A stretch of 64,000 nt of DNA from Martelella mediterranea (GTDB lineage Bacteria > Pseudomonadota > Alphaproteobacteria > Rhizobiales > Rhizobiaceae). The stretch lies in assembly GCF_004342225.1 (NCBI RefSeq), contig NZ_SMAR01000002.1, positions 124,001 to 188,000 on the forward strand, read 5' to 3'. The position numbers were made by a program, and so were the translations under genes. Below the pieces are notes generated by a model, which worked only from the letters and a program-made list of their open reading frames with translations, made no database searches and was not told where the DNA came from. Positions 53,841 through 62,671 of the stretch are shown here, piece by piece; the stretch's first letter is position 1; each line of letters opens with the position of its first letter.

Positions 53841-54871
53841 CCGATGCTGTTGTTTTTGACGATGTGAACATCGTTTTCGGAGACAAACCCGAAACCGCAC
53901 TGCCGCTGATGGATGCGGGTAAAGACCGCGCTGAAGTGCAGGACGAAACCGGACAGGTTCTGGGCGTCCATAATTGTTCTCTCACCGTTGCCGAAGGCGA
54001 GCTTCTCGTGTTGATGGGCTTGTCCGGATCCGGCAAATCAACACTTTTGAGAGCCGTCAATCAGCTAAATCCGGTCTGCCGCGGCCGTGTTCTGGTGAAC
54101 GACGGAACGCAGATGACGGATGTGACCACTGCCGATAACAAGACACTGCGTCAGATCCGCCTGAACCGCGTTTCCATGGTGTTTCAGCAATTCGGCCTTC
54201 TGCCATGGCGCAATGTGCTTGATAATGTAGCGCTCGGGCTGGAATTTGCCGGCCTCAGCCAGAAAGAACGCACCGATCGCGCAAAGGCGCAGCTTGAGCT
54301 TGTCGGCCTTCAGGACTGGGGCGATCAGCTGGTCGGCGAACTGTCCGGCGGCATGCAGCAGCGCGTCGGCCTTGCCCGCGCCTTCGCCACCGAAGCCCCG
54401 ATCCTTCTGATGGACGAGCCGTTTTCCGCGCTTGATCCACTAATCCGCAACCGGCTTCAGGATGAATTGCTTGAGCTTCAGCACAATCTGAAGCGCACAA
54501 TCATCTTTGTCAGCCACGACCTTGATGAGGCGTTCAAGATCGGGGACCGGATTGCCATCATGGAAGGCGGACGGATCGTTCAGTGCGGCACGCCTTCGCA
54601 GATCGTACGCAAACCGGCAGATGCTTATGTCGCGGATTTCGTGGCCCACGTGAACCCGCTTGGCGTGTTACGCGCGGCAGATGTGATGAGCGAAACCGAG
54701 GCCCCCGCTGACGCCCCCACCGTGGGCCTTGATACAAAGCTTTCCGACATGATGGAGGCTTTGGGGCAGGGGACGATCATGCGCGTGACAGCAAGAGACG
54801 GCGCGGCTGCCGGAAGCGTCCGGCCACAGGATGTGGTCACGGCGCTTAACCCGGAAACAAGCCTGATCTAG
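53837..54871 (+). CDS. choV: Choline ABC transporter ATPase
   Basis: The 344-residue ATPase has Walker [17 protein letters not shown], signature ELSGGMQQRVGLARAFA, Walker B ILLMDEPFSALDPLIR and a short C-terminal extension in place of a full CBS pair. An N-terminal insert (PLMDAGKDRAEVQDETGQVLG) is characteristic of ChoV/ProV-type subunits. It is the last gene of choXWV. Its TAG stop codon lies inside the first arm of the RIME-like repeat. Confidence 0.94.
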   Translation: MTDAVVFDDVNIVFGDKPETALPLMDAGKDRAEVQDETGQVLGVHNCSLTVAEGELLVLMGLSGSGKSTLLRAVNQLNPVCRGRVLVNDGTQMTDVTTADNKTLRQIRLNRVSMVFQQFGLLPWRNVLDNVALGLEFAGLSQKERTDRAKAQLELVGLQDWGDQLVGELSGGMQQRVGLARAFATEAPILLMDEPFSALDPLIRNRLQDELLELQHNLKRTIIFVSHDLDEAFKIGDRIAIMEGGRIVQCGTPSQIVRKPADAYVADFVAHVNPLGVLRAADVMSETEAPADAPTVGLDTKLSDMMEALGQGTIMRVTARDGAAAGSVRPQDVVTALNPETSLI

Positions 54872-54961
54872 AGCGCCGTGCATCCATTCGGATGCACGGC
54901 GCTCTAACCTATTGAATCTACGCATCGGCCCGAAAATCGATTCCGATTTTCAGGCCGATGC
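54869..54961. repeat. Full two-hairpin RIME-like repeat, starting in the choV stop codon
   Basis: First hairpin: perfect 17-bp arms 54869-54885 and 54890-54906 (loop ATTC), the left arm beginning with the choV TAG. A 14-nt link with ATTGAATCTA leads to the second hairpin, GCATCGGCC-GAAAATCG arms at 54922-54939 and 54944-54961 with one mismatch. This is the copy at 20387-20486 in reverse orientation. It lies between convergent choV and the SDR gene, so it may end both transcripts. Confidence 0.8.
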
Positions 54962-54998
54962 TGTAAGCCATGCTATCCGGTCACATGACAAAAAGGCC

Positions 54999-55775
54999 TC
55001 AAAGCGTGTCGATAATCCCACCGTCAACACGCAAAGACGCGCCCGATGTCGCCGAAGCCTGCGGCGAACACGTATAGACAATGAGATTGGCAACCTCTTC
55101 AACCGTAGCCGCGCGCTGGATGATCGACGTCGGCCGCTCAGCCATCACGAATTCAGCGGCCACCTCTTCCTCCGGCCGGCCCGACTTCTTAACTTCATCC
55201 GAGATCATCTCACGGAAACCATCAGACAGCGTCGGCCCCGGCAAAACAGAATTGACAGTGACGCCGGTGCCTGCAAGCCGCTTGGCGAGGCCGCGCGCCA
55301 GAGAGACATCTGCAGACTTCGTCACGCCATAATGCACCATGTCCTGTGGGATATTGAAGGAAGATTCCGAGCCGAGCATCACGATACGGCCCCACCCTTT
55401 CTCAACCATTTTGGGCGCCAGCGCGCGCGAAAGGCGAACCGCACTCATGACATTGACTTGCCAATGATGCTCCCAGGCATCATCACCAGTTTCAAAAAAA
55501 TCCGATGGCACAAAGATTCCGGCATTGTTGACGAGTATGTCCACCTCACCAGCTTGTTCCAGCAACTTTTCGCAGCCCTCAGCCGTTCCCAGATCGGCAG
55601 CTATACCGCGCGCCTTTTCACCAATGGCCACTGCCGCTTTTTCGGTCGCTTCGTCCTTGCGCCCGTTTACAATGACATTTGCTCCGGCTTCAGCCAGCTG
55701 CTTTGCTGCTGCAAAGCCGATTCCCATCGTGGAGCCGGTGACCAGAGCTGTTTTGTTACTCAAATCGATTTTCAT
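54999..55775 (-). CDS. Short-chain dehydrogenase/reductase
   Basis: The 258-residue classical SDR has the cofactor motif TGSTMGIGFAAAKQLAEAGA, the NNAG motif in ILVNNAGIF, the catalytic Ser in LGSESSFN and Tyr-x3-Lys in YGVTKSADVSLA. The Asn-Gly-Arg after the second strand (VNGRKDEA) suggests NADP preference. The substrate is unknown; FabG-like and sugar or steroid-type reductases share these features. It stands alone, converging on choV. Confidence 0.85.
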   Translation of the reverse strand: MKIDLSNKTALVTGSTMGIGFAAAKQLAEAGANVIVNGRKDEATEKAAVAIGEKARGIAADLGTAEGCEKLLEQAGEVDILVNNAGIFVPSDFFETGDDAWEHHWQVNVMSAVRLSRALAPKMVEKGWGRIVMLGSESSFNIPQDMVHYGVTKSADVSLARGLAKRLAGTGVTVNSVLPGPTLSDGFREMISDEVKKSGRPEEEVAAEFVMAERPTSIIQRAATVEEVANLIVYTCSPQASATSGASLRVDGGIIDTL

Positions 55776-56001
55776 ACACTGTCTCCTTTAAAATTCGTTT
55801 TCGAAAGCTTTGAAGACATATGGCCATCTGGACAGCCACCTGCCAGCCTCGCGAACGCACCGGTTAAAAAAAGAGGTGTCTGGGCAGGCTCTGCTGGACT
55901 GTATCCCCGTCAAAGACTGCCATGAGGCGAAGCTCATGAACGTCATTAAAAAACGCCCGGGCCAGCTTACTTGTTTCAAAGCGACAGAGGAAGAAAGCGT
56001 A

Positions 56002-56994
56002 TCAGCGCGGCATCAGAAAGAATTCCAGCACACCGCACCGGATTGCGCGCCGCCGCATTTTGCTGCGAAACGGAAATGAAATGATGTTCCCAACAAGCCG
56101 ACAGAGCCTGTAGGGCTTATAAAACACCTCGATGCGTTCGCGCTCCGGATCGTGATCCGGAACGCGGATGCTGGCGTCCACATGCTTCTTGTAAAGCCCG
56201 AGCCACTCGTTATGCGTGTAGCACGTCATGAAGGAATTCGGATGCACCTTCATAAAGAAGGTCGGTTTTGACGGGACAAGATTAAACTGTTCAAAGGTCA
56301 GGAATACGAAATTCGACGCGAAATAGCGCTCGGTCTCTGCAATTGCACGTTCATTGTCATCATTGAAATACGCACAAGGAACACTGCGTCCGGCCTGCCT
56401 GAGCGCATTGATGAAAATATATTGCTCCGGCGTATACCGGTTGTAGCGCTTATTGTCCCGGTCCCAGCATGCTTCCTCTTCCGGCATCAGCGGGACATTA
56501 AAGAGGAGACGGATATCATCGGTTCGGCCGAAGAACGCAAGGTCTGACGGATGGAACGGGAACCGCGTGCGCGAACGCGGATTGCGTGAGAAATAGCTGG
56601 CCGCCAGAAGCTTCTCTGAAAAGAAGCGATACTGATCTTCTGCATGCGGAAAGGCACCGAAATACTGCAAGAACCGGTTTCCATCCAGTCTGAAATCCGT
56701 GCGCATACGAAAGCAGTAAGGCGTTTCAACACGTTCCAGACCGGCGCACGTGCCGACTATTTGCCGGTTCACATTGTTCATTTTATCGCCGGGCCTGTCC
56801 GAATAATAAAAGAAGCCGGGATCGTCAGACCGGACAACTTCATCACAATCAAGACCTTCGGTATCCATGCCGTGCCACGTCGACAGGATAACCCGTGCGC
56901 CATCAAAATGCCTGCGCAGATCTGCGAGTATCTCACGGACAATCTTTTTATCGACCGCGCCCTGCAGCAGAAATGTGATATCCTTGGCTTCCAT
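56002..56994 (-). CDS. WavE-family surface-polysaccharide protein
   Basis: The 330-residue protein resembles the WavE LPS-core family: MEAKDITFLLQGAVDKKIVR, then ILSTWHGMDTEGLDCDEVV, the acidic MRTDFRLDG (a DxD-like element) and the FPFHPSDLAFFG segment. WavE of Vibrio cholerae is needed for LPS core synthesis and is thought to be a glycosyltransferase. The gene is downstream of the five-gene cassette on the same strand after a 147-bp AT-rich gap. No signal peptide. The donor and acceptor are unknown. Confidence 0.75.
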   Translation of the reverse strand: MEAKDITFLLQGAVDKKIVREILADLRRHFDGARVILSTWHGMDTEGLDCDEVVRSDDPGFFYYSDRPGDKMNNVNRQIVGTCAGLERVETPYCFRMRTDFRLDGNRFLQYFGAFPHAEDQYRFFSEKLLAASYFSRNPRSRTRFPFHPSDLAFFGRTDDIRLLFNVPLMPEEEACWDRDNKRYNRYTPEQYIFINALRQAGRSVPCAYFNDDNERAIAETERYFASNFVFLTFEQFNLVPSKPTFFMKVHPNSFMTCYTHNEWLGLYKKHVDASIRVPDHDPERERIEVFYKPYRLCRLVGNIISFPFRSKMRRRAIRCGVLEFFLMPR

Positions 56995-57141
56995 CCCGAT
57001 GCCTACACTCTAGAAACAATCATCCAGACTTAAAGTTATGAAAAAGAGAATTCTTTTAGTCTGACCTAATTTTAATACACGATATTCGCTTACACTGAAT
57101 GGTATGTTTATACACGTTTAATCAGATAATTTTAATATACT

Positions 57142-57474
57142 TCAAGCCTCATACTTATCATTTTTTGCGCCCGGCTTCTTAACAACAGCGTTTACAGTCC
57201 CATCCTCAAGACACTCAAAATCGGTTGCCTCGCCCGGCTCCATCACAACGATATCGCCTTCGCCATATTCAACGCCATTCATTCGCACACGCCCGGATAT
57301 GATCACAGTGTACTCAGTCGCGATCTTATGAAAATGACGGGCCTCGCGATCGCCGCGATTGTAACGCTTCACCGCCACTTCCACATCTTCCGTGCGGCAG
57401 AGACTTGGCTCAAAATCACCGATGAACCAGCCTTTCACCATGCTATCCAGATGTGCTGTTTTCAATGCAGCCAT
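57142..57474 (-). CDS. Small cupin-domain protein
   Basis: A 110-residue single cupin: motif 1 RHFHKIATEYTVIISGRVRM (metal His/His/Glu pattern incomplete but recognisable) and motif 2 EGDIVVMEPGEATDFECLED. It overlaps the end of the upstream nucleotidyltransferase gene by 13 bp. Small cupins in surface-sugar loci can be sugar-nucleotide isomerases or epimerases, or regulatory. Its place as the last gene of the overlapping cassette suggests a role in the same pathway. Function not known. Confidence 0.72.
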   Translation of the reverse strand: MAALKTAHLDSMVKGWFIGDFEPSLCRTEDVEVAVKRYNRGDREARHFHKIATEYTVIISGRVRMNGVEYGEGDIVVMEPGEATDFECLEDGTVNAVVKKPGAKNDKYEA

Positions 57475-58202
57475 GCCTCTCTTTGTTCCTGCAGAAGTGA
57501 AATATACTGAGCAAGCTGCATCTCGGTCTTCAGTGGATGAAACTGCTCGTTTTCAATGAAATCGATACACACCTTCTTCTGACGCAGGATCATCTCATTC
57601 ACGGTCTGGCTGAGATAAAAAGCATTGTTGATCTTGCGGTCCTTACGCACCACGCTCTGGGCACAGCTCACGAAATCACGGCCACGGCGGAAATAGTAGA
57701 AACTTGCCAGTGCATGGCGGCTCACCGGCCGTTTTTCAGCCACTTCACGCACCATCCCGTCTTCTGAGACCAGTGCAAAAGAATAACGCGGATGGACAGA
57801 ACGAAATGCGACAACACCGGCATCACACGTCTTGTCGCGAAAGCCCTGAACGATCTCTCCAAAATCGGCGTCGATCAACTCATCAGCCGCCACGAGAACG
57901 ATCTCCTCATCCGTGTCGATGTGTTCCGCCGCGAGCAAAGCCGTGCAGACCGACCCCGCAGTCGCGCCGGGAACCTCAACACATGTCGCATTCTCGGCAC
58001 TTTGCTGAATGACATCATCAATACTGAAGTCACGTATATCGGCCTGCCGGACGCAAAAAATCATACTTGAGGGCACCAGCGAGCTGAAGCCGGCAATCTG
58101 CCGCTCCAGAATGATCTCTTCGTTGAATTCGGCAAGATAAAGCGGGTACAACTCACCTTTAATATCAAGGTTTCCACCGCCCATGAGCACAACGATTTTC
58201 AT
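57462..58202 (-). CDS. Nucleotidyltransferase-like protein, second of the cassette
   Basis: The 246-residue protein has a GT-A/nucleotidyltransferase fold: MKIVVLMGGGNLDIKGELYP in place of the usual GxGxR loop, then ILVAADEL-like VLVAADELIDADF as the metal Asp strand, and FYYFRRGRDFVSCAQ, similar to FNFRRGRDLVRASKAM of the first nucleotidyltransferase. The N-terminal loop lacks the Arg of active enzymes, so it may have changed activity or be a regulatory paralogue. Its ATG overlaps the stop of the HAD gene downstream of... the order of transcription (HAD upstream, ATGA overlap). Confidence 0.7.
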   Translation of the reverse strand: MKIVVLMGGGNLDIKGELYPLYLAEFNEEIILERQIAGFSSLVPSSMIFCVRQADIRDFSIDDVIQQSAENATCVEVPGATAGSVCTALLAAEHIDTDEEIVLVAADELIDADFGEIVQGFRDKTCDAGVVAFRSVHPRYSFALVSEDGMVREVAEKRPVSRHALASFYYFRRGRDFVSCAQSVVRKDRKINNAFYLSQTVNEMILRQKKVCIDFIENEQFHPLKTEMQLAQYISLLQEQREAWLH

Positions 58203-58849
58203 GCCGCCGACCCCGCTGACTTAACTGCGCCTTCAATTTCGGCAATACGCTGCTTGATATTGTCATAGGTAACTTCATCAACATCCTTGACCACGAGAAG
58301 ATGCCCCCCGGCGGCGCGCGCAGCTTTGATGCCATTCTGGTTGTCTTCAACAATGAGACACTCGGTTGGCTTAAGGCCGAGCTTTTCTATAGCGGTCAGA
58401 TATATTTCCGGATCAGGCTTCGATGCCTTAACATCCTGGTTGCTCAGCATAAAATCGAGATAAGCAGTGAGGCTTGCCTTTTCCATCATCAAGGTCACGG
58501 TATCGCGCATTGAGTTTGAGGCGACCCCGAGCCTGTAACCTTCCATCCGTAATCTCGACAACGCATACTCATGCTCGAAACGCGGGCGACAACGCTCATA
58601 GATGATTTCCATCGTATAACGCTGCTTCATCTCGTTGATGAAAGTATGGAGATAATCCGGCAACTTCTTTTCAACGGAAAGCCGCTTCAGCTTCGTGCGC
58701 GTTGGCAGGCCGTCGTAGGCTGTCGCATGCTCATAACGTTCGATTGTAAAACCAAACAGGCCCAACGCCCGGTTCAGGGCGTCGTAATGCCAGTCCTTGG
58801 CATCAATCAGAACACCGTCCATATCAAAGATGACAGCCTTGATCGTCAT
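58199..58849 (-). CDS. HAD-superfamily phosphatase of the surface-sugar cassette
   Basis: The 216-residue HAD IA enzyme has motif I VIFDMDGVLIDAKDWHYDAL, motif II in GVASNSMRDTV, motif III Lys in VKASKPDPEIYL and motif IV CLIVEDNQNGIKAARAAGG. It probably dephosphorylates a sugar or polyol phosphate. The start at 58849 overlaps the GDPD-like stop (ATGA); its own stop overlaps the next gene's ATG, so it is coupled on both sides. Close relatives usually sit in capsule or LPS loci. Confidence 0.82.
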   Translation of the reverse strand: MTIKAVIFDMDGVLIDAKDWHYDALNRALGLFGFTIERYEHATAYDGLPTRTKLKRLSVEKKLPDYLHTFINEMKQRYTMEIIYERCRPRFEHEYALSRLRMEGYRLGVASNSMRDTVTLMMEKASLTAYLDFMLSNQDVKASKPDPEIYLTAIEKLGLKPTECLIVEDNQNGIKAARAAGGHLLVVKDVDEVTYDNIKQRIAEIEGAVKSAGSAA

Positions 58850-59475
58850 TGCCGATCCTCGAAAAAAGCTTGCGCACCGAGCGGATCGTCGGTGCATAAC
58901 ATAAGGTCGCGACTACTGAAACTTCTCGTCATTTTTATGATACGCCATTGCATATCACAGTTGCGCCGATGCAGGTCGGCGGAAACAAGGCACACGCGTT
59001 TGCCCTGATCGATCAGTCCATCAATTATTCCCGGTCCATACCAGTCCGACCGAAAGCAATCCAGCCACACACCTTCGCATTTTTCAAGGAGCGGTGGGTG
59101 AGGCTGCAGATCACTCAAGCCTGTAAAGGCTTTCAGTCCATCTGCGACCTGACGGACAAGGTCAGGCGTCGACATATCGAAAACAAAATAATTCGTGTGT
59201 CCATAGTGTGCCAACAGCTCTTTCACAGCCGCACTCAGCCCGTCGGCTTTGATGTTGAGCGCCAGCGTCAGATTACGCCCCGCCATCAGTTCCAGCACTT
59301 CGGAAAACAGGATGACCTCACCGGTTGGCATATCATGCGCGATAACGATATCACCGTTATGATCGCGCAAATCCGTCTCGGTTCCCATACCGAGTTCGAA
59401 TGAGCGCGCAAAGGCCACCATACCGTTCTTCTCATCTGCGGTTTTCCAGAAGCCGCGATGCGAGAGGATTTCCAT
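58846..59475 (-). CDS. Glycerophosphodiester phosphodiesterase-like protein
   Basis: The 209-residue TIM-barrel protein keeps the GDPD residues: His-Arg in ILSHRGFWK, Glu-x-Asp in TETDLRDHNG and the general acid/base His in IVIAHDMP. The ENT motif is degenerate (EKNGM), and the protein is shorter than the usual 240-250 residues. There is no signal peptide, so it should act in the cytosol. In this cassette it may release a phospho-alcohol for activation by the nucleotidyltransferases, or it may have evolved another role. Its ATG shares a base with the upstream stop (TGATG). Confidence 0.78.
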   Translation of the reverse strand: MEILSHRGFWKTADEKNGMVAFARSFELGMGTETDLRDHNGDIVIAHDMPTGEVILFSEVLELMAGRNLTLALNIKADGLSAAVKELLAHYGHTNYFVFDMSTPDLVRQVADGLKAFTGLSDLQPHPPLLEKCEGVWLDCFRSDWYGPGIIDGLIDQGKRVCLVSADLHRRNCDMQWRIIKMTRSFSSRDLMLCTDDPLGAQAFFEDRQ

Positions 59476-60218
59476 CAGCGCACCTTTTCGGAGACAGGGT
59501 GGGACAAAAAGAAATCGAGATCGGAAGGAATGCCGAGGCCATACATGCCGTTATACTCCTCACCAATACCGTAGTGGCCGACCTTAAGGCCATCGCGGAT
59601 CAGATAGTTGTAGACCGGACAGATATAGAATTCACCATTGACCCGGAGATCGTCAGCAATCATGGCCTTTGAGGCGCGGACCAGATCCCGGCCGCGCCGG
59701 AAATTGAAAATACCAACCGCAGCATCGTTGGATATGACTCTCTTCTCGGCGGTTTCGACGACTTTGCCATTTTCCTCGCGCACAAAAGACCATTTCGGAT
59801 CATCGGCTTTCATGGTCATAACCAGTCCGTCAAAGCCACCCTTTTCCATGAAATCGAGATAGTCGTTAATGTCGAAATCAATATACTGATCCGAATTGGC
59901 GGTCATGACAGGTTCATCATTATCGATGAAATGCTCTGCCTCTAAAACCGAGCAGGCCTGTCCTTCGGTAATGCCGTCGATCCCGACAATCTCGACATTT
60001 TCCGCAAGAGCGCGAAGCTTCGGTTCAAGCCCATAGTCAGCTATATGCTGATTTTGACAGATGAATATGAAGCGATGCGGTGTCTGTGGCCGAAGATTGT
60101 CAACAACGACTTCGATCATGGGCTTTCCATGAACACGGATCAACGGCTTCGGGTCTTTGTAGCCAGCATTTGCGAACCGGCTCCCGCGACCGGCCATTGG
60201 CACTACGATATTCAGCAC
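59475..60218 (-). CDS. Sugar/alcohol-phosphate nucleotidyltransferase
   Basis: The 247-residue NTP-transferase has the activating loop VVPMAGRGSRFANAGYKDPK followed by PLIRVHGKPMIEVVVDNL, the typical GxGxRF...KPL signature, and metal-binding Asp in MTANSDQYIDFD. I choose the GTG at 60218 (giving MLNIVVPMAGRG), with GAGAGGG just ahead, over the ATG at 60260. It should activate a phosphorylated sugar or small alcohol with CTP, UTP or dTTP. First gene of the five-gene cassette. Confidence 0.83.
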   Translation of the reverse strand: MLNIVVPMAGRGSRFANAGYKDPKPLIRVHGKPMIEVVVDNLRPQTPHRFIFICQNQHIADYGLEPKLRALAENVEIVGIDGITEGQACSVLEAEHFIDNDEPVMTANSDQYIDFDINDYLDFMEKGGFDGLVMTMKADDPKWSFVREENGKVVETAEKRVISNDAAVGIFNFRRGRDLVRASKAMIADDLRVNGEFYICPVYNYLIRDGLKVGHYGIGEEYNGMYGLGIPSDLDFFLSHPVSEKVR

Positions 60219-60605
60219 AATCCCTCTCTCAGCGGTCCTTTCAAGGCTCTGACCGCCCAATCCAATCAGAAACTAGCACATCTTGTTTCAGACATACCCC
60301 CCCAAACAGACCATATTTCTACAAATATTTTAGCCGTTCTGTTGCTTTTCGTGAGGTCAGAAAGCCGGCGCGAATGAAGCTTGCTTCTGCCCGTGAATCA
60401 GAAGCGGAAGCAAGGTTCCGTTTCGTAAAGCCTGTGCATGACACAGGAATGATCACGCACTCTGACAAACTTCAAGGCGCATCGCCTCCGAATCAGGCAT
60501 GGCTTAAACAGCCTGAAAACGCGACATATTGATAACTATGATCAATGACGAACTATATATGGTATAGTTTCACTTCGGGCTGAATTCCATTTCGGGGGCC
60601 TGACA
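60219..60605. promoter_or_regulatory. 387-bp divergent region between nucleotidyltransferase gene and nrdD, with two dyads
   Basis: Near nrdD are two inverted repeats: TTGAT-N7-ATCAA (60529-60545) and AACTATA-N5-TATAGTT (60551-60569), 36-77 nt before the ATG. The first has FNR/FixK half-sites but a 7-nt rather than 4-nt spacer. The second is AT-rich and resembles in outline an NrdR box. The rest of the region shows no gene I can support. Confidence 0.5.
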
Positions 60606-62648
60606 ATGACTGAAACGAACGCTGCTGCATCTTTGCTGAAGGGGTCAAACCCGGGCTATGTGGTTAAACGCGATGGCCACAAAAAGCCTTTCGACGCCGG
60701 TAAAATTGAGCGCGCGATCCTCAAAGCTGGCGAAGCGACAGGCGCTTTCAGCGCACAGGAAGCCTATCGGCTGGCCGAACAGGTCATGAAAGTGCTGCGC
60801 CACTCAGTATCCGGCGAGGCGCTCGAAATCGAACGCATTCAGGACGTTGTTGAACAGGTTCTCATTTCCGGTGATTATTTCGAAACCGCGCGTGCCTATA
60901 TCGTCTATCGCGAAAAACACGCCAAGCTGCGTGAAACCGGCAAGGTTGCCGTCGATGTCATTTCCTCAATCGATGAATATCTCGATCGTTCCGACTGGCG
61001 GGTCAACGCCAATGCCAATCAGGGCTATTCGCTTGGCGGGCTGATCCTCAATGTTTCGGGAAAGGTGGTTGCCAATTACTGGCTTTCCCACGTTTATGAC
61101 CGCGCCATCGGAGAGGCACACCGCGCCGGTGATCTTCATATTCACGACCTCGACATGCTGTCGGGCTATTGCGCCGGCTGGTCGCTTCGAACGCTTCTGA
61201 CCGAAGGGCTGAACGGCGTGCCGGGCAAGGTCGAGGCCGATCCGCCGAAACACATGTCGTCGGCCGTCGGCCAGATCGTCAATTTCCTTGGCACGCTGCA
61301 GAATGAATGGGCCGGCGCCCAGGCGTTTTCCTCCTTCGACACCTATATGGCCCCCTTCATCCGCAAGGACGGCCTTTCCTATGAGGATGTGCTACAGTCC
61401 ATTCAGGAACTGATCTACAATCTGAACGTCCCCTCTCGCTGGGGCACGCAGACGCCGTTTACCAACCTCACCTTCGACTGGGTCTGCCCGGACGACCTGA
61501 AGGACGAGCGCCCGATCATCGGCGGTGAGGAAATGCCGTTTGCCTATGGCGAGCTGCAGGTCGAAATGGACATGATCAACCGTGCCTATATGGAGATCAT
61601 GACCAAGGGCGATGCCAAGGGCCGGGTGTTCACCTTCCCGATCCCGACCTACAACATCACGCCGGATTTCCCCTGGGAAAGCGAAAACGCCACGCGGCTG
61701 TTCGACATGACGGCGAAATACGGCCTGCCCTATTTCCAGAATTTCCTGAACTCCGAGCTGTCACCCAACATGGTGCGCTCGATGTGCTGCCGGCTGCAGC
61801 TCGACCTGACCGAACTCCTGAAGCGCGGCAACGGCCTGTTCGGCTCGGCCGAGCAGACCGGTTCGCTCGGCGTCGTCAGCATCAACTGCGCCCGTCTCGG
61901 CTTTACCCACAAGGGCGATGAGGCCGGTCTTCTGGCCCGTCTTGACGAGTTGCTTGATCTTGGCCGCGACAGCCTCGAAATCAAGCGCAAGGTGATCCAG
62001 CGTCTGATCGATGAGGGGCTTTTCCCCTATACCAAGCGCTATCTCGGTACACTGCGCAATCACTTCTCCACGCTTGGGGTGAACGGCATCAATGAAATGA
62101 TCCGCAATTTCACCGATAACCGCGAGGACATCACCACTGAGGAAGGCTATGCACTGGCGCTGAGACTGCTCGACCATGTGCGCGAAAAGATCGTCTCCTA
62201 TCAGGAAGAAACCGGTCACCTCTACAATCTGGAAGCCACACCCGCTGAAGGCACGGCGCACCGTTTTGCGCGTGAGGACCAGAAGCGTTTCCCCGGCATC
62301 ATCCAGGCCGGTACGGAAGAACAGGCCTATTACACCAATTCCAGCCAGTTGCCCGCCGGTTTCACCGATGATCCCTTCGAAGCCCTTTCGCGGCAGGAGG
62401 CCTTGCAGAAGAAATACACCGGCGGCACGGTTTTGCACCTTTATATGGGATCGCGGCTTTCGTCCGGTGAGGCCTGCAAAAACCTCGTGCGCCGCTCTCT
62501 GGAAAATTTCCGCCTGCCCTACATCACCGTCACGCCCACATTCTCGATCTGCCCGAAACACGGCTACATTGAGGGTGAGCATCAGTTCTGCCCGAAATGC
62601 GATGCGGAACTGATCGAACGCAAACGTCAATCCTGTGTCGAATGCTAG
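60606..62648 (+). CDS. nrdD: Anaerobic (class III) ribonucleoside-triphosphate reductase, core without glycyl-radical motif
   Basis: The 680-residue protein has an N-terminal ATP-cone (about 18-110: VVKRDGHKKPFDAGKIERAI) and the ten-stranded barrel with the thiyl-radical Cys189 in SGYCAGWSLRTLL and Cys394-Cys395 in RSMCCRLQLDL. The zinc region near the end has C649-PKH and C662-PKC, then an extra C677-VEC at the C-terminus. It ends there: the RVxGY glycyl-radical loop that normally follows is missing and is found in the next gene, in a different frame. It reduces NTPs to dNTPs without oxygen, using formate as reductant in related enzymes. Confidence 0.93.
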   Translation: MTETNAAASLLKGSNPGYVVKRDGHKKPFDAGKIERAILKAGEATGAFSAQEAYRLAEQVMKVLRHSVSGEALEIERIQDVVEQVLISGDYFETARAYIVYREKHAKLRETGKVAVDVISSIDEYLDRSDWRVNANANQGYSLGGLILNVSGKVVANYWLSHVYDRAIGEAHRAGDLHIHDLDMLSGYCAGWSLRTLLTEGLNGVPGKVEADPPKHMSSAVGQIVNFLGTLQNEWAGAQAFSSFDTYMAPFIRKDGLSYEDVLQSIQELIYNLNVPSRWGTQTPFTNLTFDWVCPDDLKDERPIIGGEEMPFAYGELQVEMDMINRAYMEIMTKGDAKGRVFTFPIPTYNITPDFPWESENATRLFDMTAKYGLPYFQNFLNSELSPNMVRSMCCRLQLDLTELLKRGNGLFGSAEQTGSLGVVSINCARLGFTHKGDEAGLLARLDELLDLGRDSLEIKRKVIQRLIDEGLFPYTKRYLGTLRNHFSTLGVNGINEMIRNFTDNREDITTEEGYALALRLLDHVREKIVSYQEETGHLYNLEATPAEGTAHRFAREDQKRFPGIIQAGTEEQAYYTNSSQLPAGFTDDPFEALSRQEALQKKYTGGTVLHLYMGSRLSSGEACKNLVRRSLENFRLPYITVTPTFSICPKHGYIEGEHQFCPKCDAELIERKRQSCVEC

Positions 62649-62671
62649 AATAGTCCCCGAAAGGAACCGAA

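Noticed and set aside
60529-60545. Calling TTGAT-N7-ATCAA a canonical FNR/FixK box
   Set aside because: The canonical site has a 4-nt spacer; here it is 7, so I list it only as a dyad.
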